A stretch of DNA of 64,000 nucleotides from Streptoalloteichus hindustanus (GTDB lineage: Bacteria; Actinomycetota; Actinomycetes; Mycobacteriales; Pseudonocardiaceae): assembly GCF_900129375.1 (NCBI RefSeq), contig NZ_FQVN01000006.1, positions 124,001 to 188,000 of the forward strand. Reading direction: 5' to 3'. This document shows positions 15,947 to 25,454 of the stretch, piece after piece. Both the position numbers and the translations under genes were made by a program. Each line of letters opens with the position of its first letter. The first letter of the stretch is position 1. Below the pieces are notes generated by a model that had not been told where the DNA came from, made no database searches, and was given only the letters and a program-made list of their open reading frames with translations.

Positions 15947-16252
15947 GTGCTGGTGGCTTTCAGCGTGAGCCCGCTGGGCGGCGGCGAGTCCGACGGCGTC
16001 AGCGAGGCGGTGGCGGACGCGGTGCGGGTGGTCCGGGAGTCCGGCCTGCCGAACGAGACGACAGCCATGTTCACCACGGTCGAGGGTGAGAGCTGGGACG
16101 AGGTGATGGACGTGGTGAAGCGGGCCGTCGAGGCCGTTCAGGCCCACGCGCCGAGGGTGAGCCTGGTGCTCAAGGCCGACATCCGGCCCGGTCACACCGG
16201 CCAGCTCCGCGCGAAGGTCGAGCGGGTCGAGCGGCACCTCGCCGACGACTGA
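15947..16252 (+). CDS. MTH1187-family thiamine-binding protein (YkoF/DUF77-like)
   Basis: 101-residue ferredoxin-like protein of the MTH1187/YkoF group, whose characterised members bind thiamine or its pyrimidine moiety. Family features are [14 protein letters not shown] at the start, [28 protein letters not shown] in the middle and [12 protein letters not shown] near the end. GTG 15947 has GGGAGGA 6-7 bases upstream. Proteins of this group form tetramers and probably buffer thiamine in the cytoplasm. The gene is divergent from marR and followed by a strong hairpin, so it appears monocistronic. Confidence 0.85.
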   Translation: MLVAFSVSPLGGGESDGVSEAVADAVRVVRESGLPNETTAMFTTVEGESWDEVMDVVKRAVEAVQAHAPRVSLVLKADIRPGHTGQLRAKVERVERHLADD

Positions 16253-16650
16253 CGAGGTCGACCGCCAGTCGGCGTGCTCGTCGACGGCCGCCGCCGGCCC
16301 GCCCGTGGCCGGCGGCGGCCGTGCCGTCCTTCGGCGGCGGCACTCTTTGGGGTGGACGTCGCGCCTGACCGGCCGCACGATGCCGCACGCTTCAACACAA
16401 GGGCGCGAATTTCGCCACGCTGCCCGCCGTCAGGGCCACCACTGCCCGCATTTTCGTCCAAAACACCGTTATCTCGGGGGATCCCCCATTTTCACGTTGG
16501 CACAGGGGGCTGACAGTTTCCGGCGTTGGCGGTGCCGGGGGCGGGGCGGGGCGTCAGGGGACTCGCCGGTGACTGGGGCCACACTGGCCGGCAGATACTA
16601 GGAAGTCCTACCATCGGTGCACCGATGGAGACCCAGCCGAGGGGGTAGCG
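16253..16650. other. 398-base intergenic region before icmA
   Basis: It contains the terminator of the thiamine-binding gene (16284-16322) and the leader of the mutase gene, with its GAGGGGG ribosome-binding site just before 16651. No coding region is supported. The stretch around 16380-16510 is noticeably less GC-rich than its surroundings and may hold the mutase promoter. Confidence 0.5.
16284..16322. terminator. hairpin terminator
   Basis: Perfect 16-bp stem (16284-16299 with 16307-16322) with a 7-base loop, 31 bases after the thiamine-binding gene. Confidence 0.85.
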
Positions 16651-18417
16651 ATGCCCGTGCCTGGTTCCGACGAGCAGCGGGAGGTCGGCCCGCACGGCGG
16701 GCCCACCGGGCCCGAGGAGATCGAGGCCGGTCGGGAGCGCTGGCGCCGGCGGTACGCCGAGGCGCAGAGCAAGGGGCAGGTCAGGGACGCGGACTTCACG
16801 ACCCTGTCCGGGGTCGAGGTGGACCCGGTCTACGGCCCCCGTCCCGGCGAGGTCGTCGACGACTTCGAGCGGATCGGCTGGCCGGGCGAGTACCCGTTCA
16901 CCCGCGGCCTGCACGCGACCGGCTACCGCGGCAAGACGTGGACGATCCGCCAGTTCGCCGGCTTCGGCAACGCCGAGCAGACGAACGAGCGCTACAAGAT
17001 GATCCTGGCCAGGGGCGGCGGCGGCCTGTCGGTCGCCTTCGACATGCCGACCCTGATGGGGCGCGACTCCGACGACAGCCGTTCGATCGGCGAGGTGGGC
17101 CACTGCGGCGTGGCCATCGACTCCGCCGCCGACATGGACGTGCTGTTCCGCGACATCCCGCTGGAGCAGGTCACCACCTCGATGACCATCTCCGGCCCGG
17201 CGGTGCCGGTGTTCTGCATGTACCTGGTCGCCGCCGAGCGCCAGGGCGCCGACGTCGGCCGGCTCAACGGCACGCTGCAGACCGACATCTTCAAGGAGTA
17301 CATCGCGCAGAAGGAGTGGCTCTTCGCGCCGGAGCCGCACCTGCGGCTCATCGGCGACCTGATGGAGCACTGCGCGCACCACATCCCGGCCTACAAGCCG
17401 CTGAGCGTGTCCGGCTACCACATCCGAGAGGCCGGCGCGACGGCCGCGCAGGAGCTGGCCTTCACCCTCGCCGACGGCTTCGGCTACGTCGAGCTGGGCC
17501 TGTCGCGCGGCCTGGACGTCGACCGGTTCGCCCCCGGCCTGAGCTTCTTCTTCGACGCGCACGTCGACTTCTTCGAGGAGATCGCCAAGTTCCGTGCGGC
17601 CCGGCGCATCTGGGCCCGCTGGATGCGCGACGTCTACGGCGCGAAGACCGCCAAGGCGCAGTGGCTGCGCTTCCACACCCAGACCGCGGGCGTGTCGCTC
17701 ACGGCGCAGCAGCCGGACAACAACATCGTCCGCACCGCGGTGGAGGCGTTGGCGGCCGTGCTCGGCGGCACGAACTCGTTGCACACCAACGCCCTGGACG
17801 AGGTGCTGGCGCTGCCCAGCGAGAAGGCCGCCCAGATCGCCCTGCGCACCCAGCAGGTGATCATGGAGGAGACCGGGGTGGCCAACGTGGCCGACCCGCT
17901 CGGCGGCTCCTGGTACGTCGAGGCGCTGACCGACCGGATCGAGGCCGAGGCCGAGCGGATCTTCGACCGGATCCGGGACATGGCCAGGATCGCGGTGCCC
18001 GGCGGCGAGCACCCGATCGGCGAGATGACCTCGGGCATCCTGCGCGGCATCGAGGACGGCTGGTTCACCGGCGAGATTGCCGACGCCGCGTTCGCCTACC
18101 AGCAGGCGCTGGAGAAGGGCGACAAGAAGATGGTCGGCGTCAACTGCCACGTCGACTCGCTGTCGGAGGACCTGGAGATCCTGCGGGTCAGCCACGAGGT
18201 CGAAATCGAGCAGCGGCGCCTGCTGGAGCGGCGCCGGGCCACCCGCGACCAGGCGGAGGTCGACCGCCGGCTGTCCGACATGGTCGAGGTGGCCAGGGGC
18301 GAGGGCAACCTCATCGAGCCGATGCTCGCGGCCGTCCGCGCCGAGGCGACGCTGGGCGAGATCTGCGACGCCCTCCGCGCCGAGTGGGGCGTCTACACCG
18401 AGCCGGCCCGCTTCTGA
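16651..18417 (+). CDS. icmA: isobutyryl-CoA mutase large subunit (acyl-CoA mutase, no B12 domain)
   Basis: 588-residue TIM-barrel catalytic subunit of an adenosylcobalamin-dependent acyl-CoA mutase. It lacks the C-terminal cobalamin-binding domain (no DxHxxG), as in IcmA of two-subunit isobutyryl-CoA mutases; the small subunit (IcmB) is not in this window. At the two positions that separate isobutyryl- from methylmalonyl-CoA mutases it has Phe102 (RQFAGF, Tyr in methylmalonyl enzymes) and Gln220 (EYIAQKEW, Arg in methylmalonyl enzymes). The catalytic His257 (SGYHIREAG) is retained. Product role: isobutyryl-CoA to n-butyryl-CoA, linking valine breakdown to butyrate and polyketide precursors. 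GAGGGGG precedes the ATG. Confidence 0.9.
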   Translation: MPVPGSDEQREVGPHGGPTGPEEIEAGRERWRRRYAEAQSKGQVRDADFTTLSGVEVDPVYGPRPGEVVDDFERIGWPGEYPFTRGLHATGYRGKTWTIRQFAGFGNAEQTNERYKMILARGGGGLSVAFDMPTLMGRDSDDSRSIGEVGHCGVAIDSAADMDVLFRDIPLEQVTTSMTISGPAVPVFCMYLVAAERQGADVGRLNGTLQTDIFKEYIAQKEWLFAPEPHLRLIGDLMEHCAHHIPAYKPLSVSGYHIREAGATAAQELAFTLADGFGYVELGLSRGLDVDRFAPGLSFFFDAHVDFFEEIAKFRAARRIWARWMRDVYGAKTAKAQWLRFHTQTAGVSLTAQQPDNNIVRTAVEALAAVLGGTNSLHTNALDEVLALPSEKAAQIALRTQQVIMEETGVANVADPLGGSWYVEALTDRIEAEAERIFDRIRDMARIAVPGGEHPIGEMTSGILRGIEDGWFTGEIADAAFAYQQALEKGDKKMVGVNCHVDSLSEDLEILRVSHEVEIEQRRLLERRRATRDQAEVDRRLSDMVEVARGEGNLIEPMLAAVRAEATLGEICDALRAEWGVYTEPARF

Positions 18418-18448
18418 CTCCGATCGGCCCGATCTGACCCGTCACGCG

Positions 18449-18491
18449 CCGTGGGGCGACCGGCAGGCCCAGCCTGCCGGTCGCCCCACGG
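18449..18491. terminator. hairpin terminator after icmA
   Basis: Perfect 20-bp stem (18449-18468 with 18472-18491), 3-base loop, followed by a T-rich TCTTTCTCC. 31 bases after the icmA stop. Confidence 0.92.
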
Positions 18492-18624
18492 TCTTTCTCC
18501 GGACCATTCCCGGGGCGTGCGGCGACCTCCGCACCCGCTCCTCGGACCAGCTGTGACGCAGGTGGCGCGAACAGGAGTGGGGACTGGCGGCCGGTGTTCG
18601 CGCGGTCGTGCCAAGATGGAGGAC

Positions 18625-19599
18625 GTGACGAGGCCGGATCCACGTCAGCAGTCCGCAGCAGCGCTGTCCGCCGCCTTCTCCGGCGCGGTCGACCTCTCGG
18701 CGGTGAAGGCGAGGGCCGAAGCCGCCAGGCAGCCGGCCGCCCAGCCGACGCCGGGCGGCGGGGCCAGCGCGCCAGCCACGGGCTCCTGGGTGATCGACGT
18801 GACCGAGGCGACCTTCCAGCAGGAGGTCGTCGAGCGCTCCATGCAGGTCCCGGTGGTCGTCGACCTCTGGGCCACCTGGTGCGGGCCGTGCAAGCAGCTC
18901 TCCCCGGTGCTGGAGCGGCTGGCGGAGCAGAGCAGGGGTGCCTGGGTGCTCGCGAAGATCGACGTCGACGCGAACCCGCGCATCGCCCAGCTCTTCCAGG
19001 TGCGCTCGGTGCCCACCGTGATGGCCATCGCCGGCGGCCAGCCGATCGACGGCTTCGCGGGCGCGCTGCCCGAGCCCCAGGTCCGCGAGTGGATCACGGC
19101 GTTGCTGGACGCCCTGCGCGACCAGATGCCGGGCATCCGCGCCGCCGAGCAGGCCGTCCCCGGCGAGGCCGAGCCGGCCGAGGAGCCGGAGGACCCGAGG
19201 TTCGTGGCGGCCGAGGAGGCGCTGGAGCGCGGGGACCTGGCCGCCGCCGAGGCCGCCTACCAGAAGATCCTGGACGCCGAGCCGGGCAACGAGGAGGCGC
19301 GGGCCGCGCTCGCGCAGGTCCGGTTCGAGGCCAGGGCCGCGGCGGCCGACCCGACCGCCGTGGAGCGGGCCGACGCCAACCCGGACGACGTCGACGCCCA
19401 GCTCGCCGCCGCGGACGCCGAGATCGCGGCCCAGCGGGTGGAGCAGGCGTTCCTCCGCCTGGTCGGCACGGTCAGGCGCACGTCCGGCGACGAGCGGAAC
19501 CGGGTGCGGCAGCACCTGGTCAACCTGTTCGAGCTGTTCCCGGCCGACGACCAGCGGGTGATCGCCGCCCGCCGCAACCTGGCGAGCGCCCTGTTCTGA
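18625..19599 (+). CDS. thioredoxin-fold/TPR protein (YbbN/CnoX-like)
   Basis: 324 residues: a low-complexity N-terminus, a thioredoxin domain (about 52-165) with active site WCGPCK at 85-90, and a C-terminal helical region of TPR type from about 185. YbbN/CnoX proteins are chaperone-redoxins that hold clients and pass them to folding machinery. GTG 18625 is chosen because the product then begins MTRP like its M. tuberculosis counterpart Rv1324, and CAAGAT lies 7 bases upstream; ATG 18616 is the alternative. The gene lies upstream of glgB/glgE/glgP, as in mycobacteria, but separated here by a 5.5-kb metallopeptidase island. Confidence 0.88.
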   Translation: MTRPDPRQQSAAALSAAFSGAVDLSAVKARAEAARQPAAQPTPGGGASAPATGSWVIDVTEATFQQEVVERSMQVPVVVDLWATWCGPCKQLSPVLERLAEQSRGAWVLAKIDVDANPRIAQLFQVRSVPTVMAIAGGQPIDGFAGALPEPQVREWITALLDALRDQMPGIRAAEQAVPGEAEPAEEPEDPRFVAAEEALERGDLAAAEAAYQKILDAEPGNEEARAALAQVRFEARAAAADPTAVERADANPDDVDAQLAAADAEIAAQRVEQAFLRLVGTVRRTSGDERNRVRQHLVNLFELFPADDQRVIAARRNLASALF

Positions 19600-19646
19600 T
19601 CTGCCCGCGCCCGGCGGTGTCCGGGCGCGGAACGGGCCACCGGTAG

Positions 19647-19694
19647 ACGAAGGGTCCTCTTCGGACAGATCACTGTCCGAAGAGGACCCTTCGT
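19647..19694. terminator. long bidirectional hairpin terminator
   Basis: Perfect 22-bp stem (19647-19668 with 19673-19694), loop ATCA, followed by TTCGTTCG. It lies between the convergent thioredoxin and metallopeptidase genes. Confidence 0.92.
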
Positions 19695-19736
19695 TCGTTC
19701 GCGGGGGGAAGTGGTGATGGACTGGGCGGGATGCCG

Positions 19737-19775
19737 CTCGGCTGACGGATCGGTCGAGCCTTCCCGTCAGCCGAG
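19737..19775. terminator. second hairpin before metallopeptidase gene end
   Basis: 12-bp stem CTCGGCTGACGG (19737-19748) with CCGTCAGCCGAG (19764-19775). It is placed to terminate the minus-strand metallopeptidase transcript. Confidence 0.65.
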
Positions 19776-19807
19776 CTTCCCCAGTCAGGCGAACCGAACC
19801 CCGCCTG

Positions 19808-21319
19808 TCAGTTGAACTTCTCCGTGCACGGGCTGACGCCGTCCATGAAGCCCACGCGCAGCGCCTCGACCCTGGCGAAGCCGGAGGGCACGGACCTGCC
19901 GTCCACGTCGGCCGCGATCAGGCTCCGCTCCGACAGCAGCTCGGCGACGGCCTCGTCCAGGTCTCCGGGGGAGATCTTGGCTCCGGGCAACGGGTTCCGC
20001 TTGTTCACCGGGTGCTCCAGGAGCTGTCCGGCCCAGGAGCCGACCAGGCAGGCGGTGCGCAGACCGGCGACGTCGCCCTTCAGCTCGGAGCCCACCGCCT
20101 TCTGCACCGACAACACGTACCGCGACGCCACCTCGCCGTAGGCGGCGAAGTCACCGATGCCGGTGCTCTGCCGGTCGCCCTTCTTCGGCGGGGTGCCGAT
20201 CCTGGCCAGCTCCGCCATGTCCAGCGAGACCGTGTTGCTGCTCGGGCAGTAGCCGGCCGGCTTGGTGGGCTTGGCGTCCGAGCACGAACCCGAGGCGTCG
20301 CGGAAGGTCGGCGCGGCCGCGCCGGTGTCCTTGAAGGCGTCGCCGAGGCTCTTCTTGATGGCCTCGAGGTTCTTGTCGTTGATCTCGATGTTGCCGCCGG
20401 TCTTCTGGTCGTCCTGCTTGATGAACGGCAGCTCCGTGATCCGGTTCTCGATCTCCTTCACGCCGATCCGCGAGCAGCGCGTGGGGCCCTCGGCGAACCC
20501 GTACTGGAAGCCGGTGATCCGGTCGAAGGCGCTGCCGTGCGCGCCCTGCTTGGCGAACGAGCTGCCCACCTGGTCGCGGATGAAGAACAGCGAGGCGAGG
20601 ATCTGGTTGAGGCCCTTGCCGGTGGAGATCTCGAAGTGCTTCGACTTGCCCTCCGCGACGTGCCGGAAGAACGCGCCCGCGTAGCAGTCGGCCTGCTGTT
20701 CGGCCACGATCGTCGGAGTGGAGGCGGTGATCTTCGCGTCGTCCGGGATGCCCGCGGCCGCCCCGGCGGTCGCCAGTCGGCTCTGCACCGCGTGGCCGAC
20801 CTCGTGCGCCAGCACGGTGACCACCGCCATCGGGCCGAACCGCTTGTTCAGCATCGGCAGCAGCTCGCCGCGGTCCCAGGCGACCGCGTCGTCGAGCGGG
20901 CAGTAGAAGGCGTTGACCTGGCCCTCGGTGCTGCTCCGGCAGATCTGCACGCCCCTGCCGTTGGAGTCGTAGGACAGCAGCCTGCTGATCGGCTTGAACT
21001 CGGTCCTGAAGTCGGAGCGGAAGCGCTCCTTCCAGTACTCCTGGACGTCGCTCACCGCGTTGACGGCGACCTTGTCCATCTCGCCGCCGTCGGCGTTCTC
21101 CACCGGCAGCGTCGAGTCCGCGACGCCCCGCTTCGGCCCGCTGGGCCCGTCGGTCACCGGCAGACCGGCCACCGTGCCGGGGTCGATCGCCCCCAGCGCG
21201 CGTGGTTTCCCTGCCACCTTCTGCCCGGCGCACCCGCTGAGCGCCAGCGCCGCCACCACGGCGAACGTCGCGACCACCGCCCGCCCCGTGCGTCGGGATC
21301 GGGTCGACACCACCGCCAT
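19808..21319 (-). CDS. neutral zinc metallopeptidase lipoprotein
   Basis: 503-residue exported lipoprotein: signal with lipobox LSGC (Cys30), then a neutral zinc metallopeptidase domain (YpfJ-like) with HEVGH at 172-176 and a downstream Glu/Asp segment AEQQADCYAGAF that would supply the third zinc ligand. Cysteines in CRSS, FYCPLD and DCYAGAF may form disulfides. The ATG at 21319 is followed at once by a basic signal region. It is clearly paralogous to the gene at 23959 (shared NAFYCP, VLAHE-GHAV, ADCYAGAF and AHG-AFDR). The substrate is unknown. It is divergent from the DUF6230 gene. Confidence 0.87.
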   Translation of the reverse strand: MAVVSTRSRRTGRAVVATFAVVAALALSGCAGQKVAGKPRALGAIDPGTVAGLPVTDGPSGPKRGVADSTLPVENADGGEMDKVAVNAVSDVQEYWKERFRSDFRTEFKPISRLLSYDSNGRGVQICRSSTEGQVNAFYCPLDDAVAWDRGELLPMLNKRFGPMAVVTVLAHEVGHAVQSRLATAGAAAGIPDDAKITASTPTIVAEQQADCYAGAFFRHVAEGKSKHFEISTGKGLNQILASLFFIRDQVGSSFAKQGAHGSAFDRITGFQYGFAEGPTRCSRIGVKEIENRITELPFIKQDDQKTGGNIEINDKNLEAIKKSLGDAFKDTGAAAPTFRDASGSCSDAKPTKPAGYCPSSNTVSLDMAELARIGTPPKKGDRQSTGIGDFAAYGEVASRYVLSVQKAVGSELKGDVAGLRTACLVGSWAGQLLEHPVNKRNPLPGAKISPGDLDEAVAELLSERSLIAADVDGRSVPSGFARVEALRVGFMDGVSPCTEKFN

Positions 21320-21532
21320 CCGAACGTCCCATCCTGGTCGTGAGGGTGAAGATCCGCACGAGAGCCGTGCCCGCAAGAACTTACTTGCCGGAGTCGGCGC
21401 GGGTGTCCGACTTGCTCCAACTGGCGGCTTGGCCGGGAGGGCAAAACCGAAGACCCTTCAAACCTACTTCCCGGTAACAACCGGGCCGTGGCAACGGGCG
21501 ACCCGGCCGGGACGAGCTGGAAGGAGTCGACC

Positions 21533-22138
21533 ATGGTGACTGCACGGCAGGGTGGCCGCACCAGGTGGCTGCGGTTCGGCGCGGTGCTCGGTGGCGGTCT
21601 GGTCGCCAGTGGCGTCCTGGTCATGGGCATATCGCAGGGCGCGTTAGCCGCGTCCTTCACGGTCTCGGGCACCAGCTTCAAGGCGTCCGCGGACAAGATG
21701 GTCGGGCACGGCTACGCCCAGTACGGCAGCGTCGACAAGTCGGCGGACGGCAAGGTCCACCCGGTCGCCGTCAACGCGATCGGCAAGGCGAGCCTGGACA
21801 ACTTCTGCCAGTCCGTGGTGATCCCCGGCATCCCGGTGCTCGGCGACGTCTCCATGAGGATCACCGCGGGCGGCGCCGGCGGCATGAAGGCGGACAACCT
21901 GCTGCTCAACGCCGAGAGCCTGAACGGAAGCCTGACCCTGACCAACGCCGAGGTCGGGCGGGACGCCGGAACCCTCGACAAGGGGCCGGGCAAGGGCCAG
22001 CCGGGTTCGTTCGGCATCCAGGCCGACACGGTCACGGTGAACAACCTCAAGCAGACGGCGTGGAGCACCACCGCGTCCACGCTGCAGTTCAACGGGATGA
22101 ACCTGGCCCTGTACGCGGGTCGGAACGAGTGCTTCTGA
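21533..22138 (+). CDS. DUF6230 family exported protein
   Basis: 201 residues. A basic N-terminus and one hydrophobic segment (about 13-40, ending in SQGALAA) suggest export or a single membrane anchor, followed by a beta-rich extracytoplasmic domain with two cysteines (NFCQSVV and the C-terminal NECF). This matches DUF6230 proteins, which in actinobacteria usually stand next to a DUF6114 membrane protein, as here. AAGGAG precedes ATG 21533. The function is unknown; database labels such as cholesterol esterase are not supported by any catalytic motif. It is probably co-transcribed with the next gene, 76 bases away. Confidence 0.78.
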   Translation: MVTARQGGRTRWLRFGAVLGGGLVASGVLVMGISQGALAASFTVSGTSFKASADKMVGHGYAQYGSVDKSADGKVHPVAVNAIGKASLDNFCQSVVIPGIPVLGDVSMRITAGGAGGMKADNLLLNAESLNGSLTLTNAEVGRDAGTLDKGPGKGQPGSFGIQADTVTVNNLKQTAWSTTASTLQFNGMNLALYAGRNECF

Positions 22139-22214
22139 CCCTGGTGGACGCACCGCGCGTCGTCCGGCCGCCCCGGCCGGACGACGTGTCCGGCCGACGC
22201 GGGAGGAGACGGCG

Positions 22215-23954
22215 ATGAGCGCCGAGGAACCGCTCGGGGCTTCGGCTGAGGGCGCCGGAGAACCCACTGCCCGTTCGCGTGGTGACGGCCTCGATGGCGG
22301 AGGGCCGCCTCCGGCGTCCGGCCTGGGTTCCGGCGGACCGCGCCGGGAGGAGGCGCCGGCGAAGTCCGGCGATCACCGCCCCGCACCCGCGCCCGCGCCC
22401 GTATCGGCACCAACACCAGCACCGGCGCCGGCGAGCCTCGCGCCACCCACCGCGGTGATCGCGACCACCGTCGAGGCCCGGGGCCGGGGCGCCGACCCCG
22501 CGCGGACCGAGGTGCTGCCGGCTCGGCGGGCGGCGCCCGTTCCCGCGGTCCGCCCGAGGCCGTCGGCGCTGGCCACCGTCGCCTCGACGCGTCGCCGCTT
22601 CCGGACCTGGCGGCGCGACCGGCCGTTCTGGGCCGGGGTGTTCCTGCTGGCCTCCGGCGTGATCATCCTCGCCCCGCCCTACGCCACCCTGCGCATCGGC
22701 GACCTGACCCTGGCGATGGGCACCATCGGCGGGGTGTCCTCGCTGGTCATCGGCGCGCTGATGATCGTGTCCGGGCTGTCGCTGTGGGTGCGCCCGCAGT
22801 TCCGGCTGGCCGCCGGCGTCGCGGCCATGCTGCTCGCGCTCGTCTCCCTGGTGACGGCGAACCTGGGCGGGTTCATCGTGGGCGCGGTGCTCGGCGTCCT
22901 CGGGTCCGCGCTGGCCGTGTCGTGGACCGACCAGAGCAGGGTGCGACGGCCCCGCCGCGCTCGTCAGCGGAACCCGGCCCCGTCGGGTCACGACGCGCCG
23001 CGCGCGGAGACCACCACGCCGCTGCCGGCGCCCACGGCGGAGCAGGTCATCACGCAGACGGTCGTGGAGGCCGCCGAGCGGTCCGCCGCGCCCCGTGAGT
23101 CCGACCCTCGTGAGCCCACACCCCGTAAGCCCGGACCTTGGCGAGCTCCGGACGACCGGCCGTCCCCCAGCCCCCGACGACCTCCGTCCACTTTGGTCGT
23201 TGCTCTGCTCGCGGTCGCGGGGGTGGCCGCGCTGGTCGCCGCCTCTCCCGACGGGGTCGCCGTCGCGGGCGGGCGCCCGCCGGCCACCGCCACCACGACA
23301 CCGGCCTCCCCGGGCACCCCCACCTCGCCCGCGCCGACGCCCGGCCCCCCGACCTCAGGGTCGTCGGCGCCCGGCAGCACGGGGGCCAGCACCACGGGCA
23401 GCACCTCCGGCACCCCGCAGGGGAGCGGCTCGTCCGCCCCGGCCCCGAGCACGGCCCCGAGCGGCCCGACGGCCAGCGCGGCGCTGCCGACCAACGTCAG
23501 CCCACCCCCGACGGTGCGGGCAGGACCCGGCCGCGCGGCGGTCAGGCCCTTCACGCTCGCGGGCACCAAGTTGACCTTGTACGGCGCGAGTTTCGACGGC
23601 GTCACCGACGTTCCGACCCTCAACGGCACCAAGCGCGCGCTCGCGTTCCGCGTGGTCGGGGTGGACGTCACCGACATGGTGATGACGGCCGACGCGGGGG
23701 AGGGTCGCAAGATGACGGTGCGGGCCGCGGCCGGCAGCGTCACGACGATCCGCGGTCTCAACGTCGTCCTGCACACCGAACGCCTGGTCGGCAAGCTCGA
23801 CGTGCTGGGCATCCCGATCCCGGTGGACTTCAGCCCGGACAACCCGCCCCCGCTCACGCTGCCGCTGCTGACCTTCAAGGACGTCACCGTGACCAACGCG
23901 CAGCAACTCGGCGGCACCCTGACCATCCCCGGCGCGACGATCGGCTTCGGCTGA
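22215..23954 (+). CDS. DUF6114 membrane protein with extracytoplasmic beta domain
   Basis: 579 residues. Residues 1-130 are Pro/Ala-rich and probably disordered. A four-segment membrane domain (about 137-235, FWAGVFLLASGVIILAPPYA onward) matches DUF6114. A charged linker, another hydrophobic segment near 320-345 and a Thr/Ser/Pro-rich stalk follow. The last 145 residues form a beta-rich domain (TLYGASFDGVTDVPTLNGTK to GGTLTIPGATIGFG). That domain resembles DUF6230 in its strand pattern, so this looks like a DUF6114 membrane base fused to a DUF6230-like outer domain; this is my inference. GGGAGGAG precedes the ATG. Confidence 0.75.
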   Translation: MSAEEPLGASAEGAGEPTARSRGDGLDGGGPPPASGLGSGGPRREEAPAKSGDHRPAPAPAPVSAPTPAPAPASLAPPTAVIATTVEARGRGADPARTEVLPARRAAPVPAVRPRPSALATVASTRRRFRTWRRDRPFWAGVFLLASGVIILAPPYATLRIGDLTLAMGTIGGVSSLVIGALMIVSGLSLWVRPQFRLAAGVAAMLLALVSLVTANLGGFIVGAVLGVLGSALAVSWTDQSRVRRPRRARQRNPAPSGHDAPRAETTTPLPAPTAEQVITQTVVEAAERSAAPRESDPREPTPRKPGPWRAPDDRPSPSPRRPPSTLVVALLAVAGVAALVAASPDGVAVAGGRPPATATTTPASPGTPTSPAPTPGPPTSGSSAPGSTGASTTGSTSGTPQGSGSSAPAPSTAPSGPTASAALPTNVSPPPTVRAGPGRAAVRPFTLAGTKLTLYGASFDGVTDVPTLNGTKRALAFRVVGVDVTDMVMTADAGEGRKMTVRAAAGSVTTIRGLNVVLHTERLVGKLDVLGIPIPVDFSPDNPPPLTLPLLTFKDVTVTNAQQLGGTLTIPGATIGFG

Positions 23955-23958
23955 CGGC

Positions 23959-25380
23959 TCAGCCGAACCCGCACGCGGCCGGCCCGCCCAGCGCGCCGTT
24001 GCGGAACGACTCCACCCGGTCGAACCCGGACCGGATCGCCTCGCCATGGACGTCGCGCGCGCCGTAGTCGTACCCGAGCAGCACCTGGACCGCCTCGTCG
24101 AGATCGCCGGGGGACAGGCCGAAACCCTCCCGCCGGCCGAACACCGTGCCGGTGTACGCGCCGGCCAGGCACAACGCCGTCTTCGCCGCGGCCTCGCCCC
24201 GCACCGGCCGGCCGAGCGCCGACTGCGCGGCGAGCCCGTACCGGGTGGCCAGCAGCGTGCCGGTCGCGTAGTCGCCGATCTGCTCGTGTAGCCTCGGCAC
24301 CTCGGTCACGCCGTCCAGCTCGATCCGGCCGGTGGCCGGGCAGAACGCGACCGGGCCCTGGTCCCGGCCCTCGCAGCCGGGCCGAGGCTCGTCGGTGCGC
24401 ACGGTCGGCCGCTTCCACGTCCCGCCGCGCTGCGTCACCAGCGCCGAGAAGTAGTTGTCCAGGTCCGCCGCCACCGAGCCGATCATGCGCTGGAACTCCA
24501 TGTTCCCGCCGTTGGCCCGGTCGTCGAAGCTGGTGAACGTGGTCTGCGTGAACTTGCGGTTGTCCACTGTCATCGCGGAGCACAGCTTCGGGCCCTGCTG
24601 GTAGCCGTCCTGGAAGGCGGAGACCCGGTCGAAGGCGTTGCCGTGCGCGCTGCGGTCGGTCTTGGCGGTGCCGACCGGGTCGCGGAAGCTGACCAGCGCG
24701 CCCAGCGCGGCGTCCAGCTGCTCTCCGCTGATCCGCAGGTGCGCGGCCCCGCCGTCGGTCACCGACCGGACGAACGCCCCGGCGTAGCAGTCGGCCATCG
24801 CCTCGGTGAGGATCGTCGGGAACCGGCTGGGCTGCTGCCGTTGCTCGGTGACGCCCACCCCGGCCCGGTGGTGCACGGCGTGCCCGATCTCGTGGGCCAG
24901 CACGATCACCACCGCGGCGTCCCCGTACTTCTCCCGCAGCACCGGCAGCAGGGCCGACCGGTCCCACGCGATCGCGTCGGCGCTGGGACAGTAGAAGGCG
25001 TTGCCCTCCACCTCGCTGGCCTTCTCGGTGCAGGGCGCCGGCCGGGCCGCCCTGCTGGAGCTGTCCACCGAGTAGAACCCGCCGCGCAGGTCCTGCCACC
25101 CCTTGCCGAAGACCGGCTCGAACGTGCGCCGCCAGTAGTCCCGCACGTCGGTGACGGCCGTGGCGGCGAGCCGGTCGACCAGCCCGCCGTCGGTGCCGTT
25201 GACGAACGACGGGTCGACCCCGCTCCTGGTCACGCTCTCGGCCGCGCTCGGCGTGCCGGGGACGCTCACCGCGCACCCGCTCACCAGGGCGGCGACGAGT
25301 GTCAGCGCGGCGACGGCCCACCGTCGGGGGAGCCGTCCGCCCCCTGGTCGCCCCCAGCGCCGTTCACCCGCCTGTCGCAC
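23959..25380 (-). CDS. neutral zinc metallopeptidase lipoprotein (second paralogue)
   Basis: 473 residues: basic N-terminus, signal with lipobox VSGC (Cys36), and a zinc metallopeptidase domain with HEIGH at 163-167 and AMADCYAGAF downstream. Colinear with the protein at 19808 (NAFYCP, AIAWDR, AHGNAFDR, QDGYQQGPKLCS). The start is GTG 25380, which lies 6 bases behind CACAAT; longer frames upstream lose all family similarity. Its stop is only 4 bases from the end of the convergent DUF6114 gene. The two peptidases thus bracket the DUF6230/DUF6114 pair. Confidence 0.85.
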   Translation of the reverse strand: MRQAGERRWGRPGGGRLPRRWAVAALTLVAALVSGCAVSVPGTPSAAESVTRSGVDPSFVNGTDGGLVDRLAATAVTDVRDYWRRTFEPVFGKGWQDLRGGFYSVDSSSRAARPAPCTEKASEVEGNAFYCPSADAIAWDRSALLPVLREKYGDAAVVIVLAHEIGHAVHHRAGVGVTEQRQQPSRFPTILTEAMADCYAGAFVRSVTDGGAAHLRISGEQLDAALGALVSFRDPVGTAKTDRSAHGNAFDRVSAFQDGYQQGPKLCSAMTVDNRKFTQTTFTSFDDRANGGNMEFQRMIGSVAADLDNYFSALVTQRGGTWKRPTVRTDEPRPGCEGRDQGPVAFCPATGRIELDGVTEVPRLHEQIGDYATGTLLATRYGLAAQSALGRPVRGEAAAKTALCLAGAYTGTVFGRREGFGLSPGDLDEAVQVLLGYDYGARDVHGEAIRSGFDRVESFRNGALGGPAACGFG

Positions 25381-25386
25381 GCGGTC

Positions 25387-25392
25387 ATTGTG
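25387..25392 (-). promoter_or_regulatory. -10 hexamer CACAAT, leaderless start
   Basis: On the minus strand CACAAT precedes the GTG at 25380 by 6 bases, without a ribosome-binding site. Confidence 0.5.
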
Positions 25393-25454
25393 CAGGGCAG
25401 GGGCTGAAGTCCCTGTCGGTTCGGCCCGGCCGAGCGACCCGGCGCGGTCCGTGC

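Noticed and set aside
21533-22138. Cholesterol esterase annotation for the DUF6230 protein
   Set aside because: No serine hydrolase motif or other catalytic signature is visible in the 201 residues.
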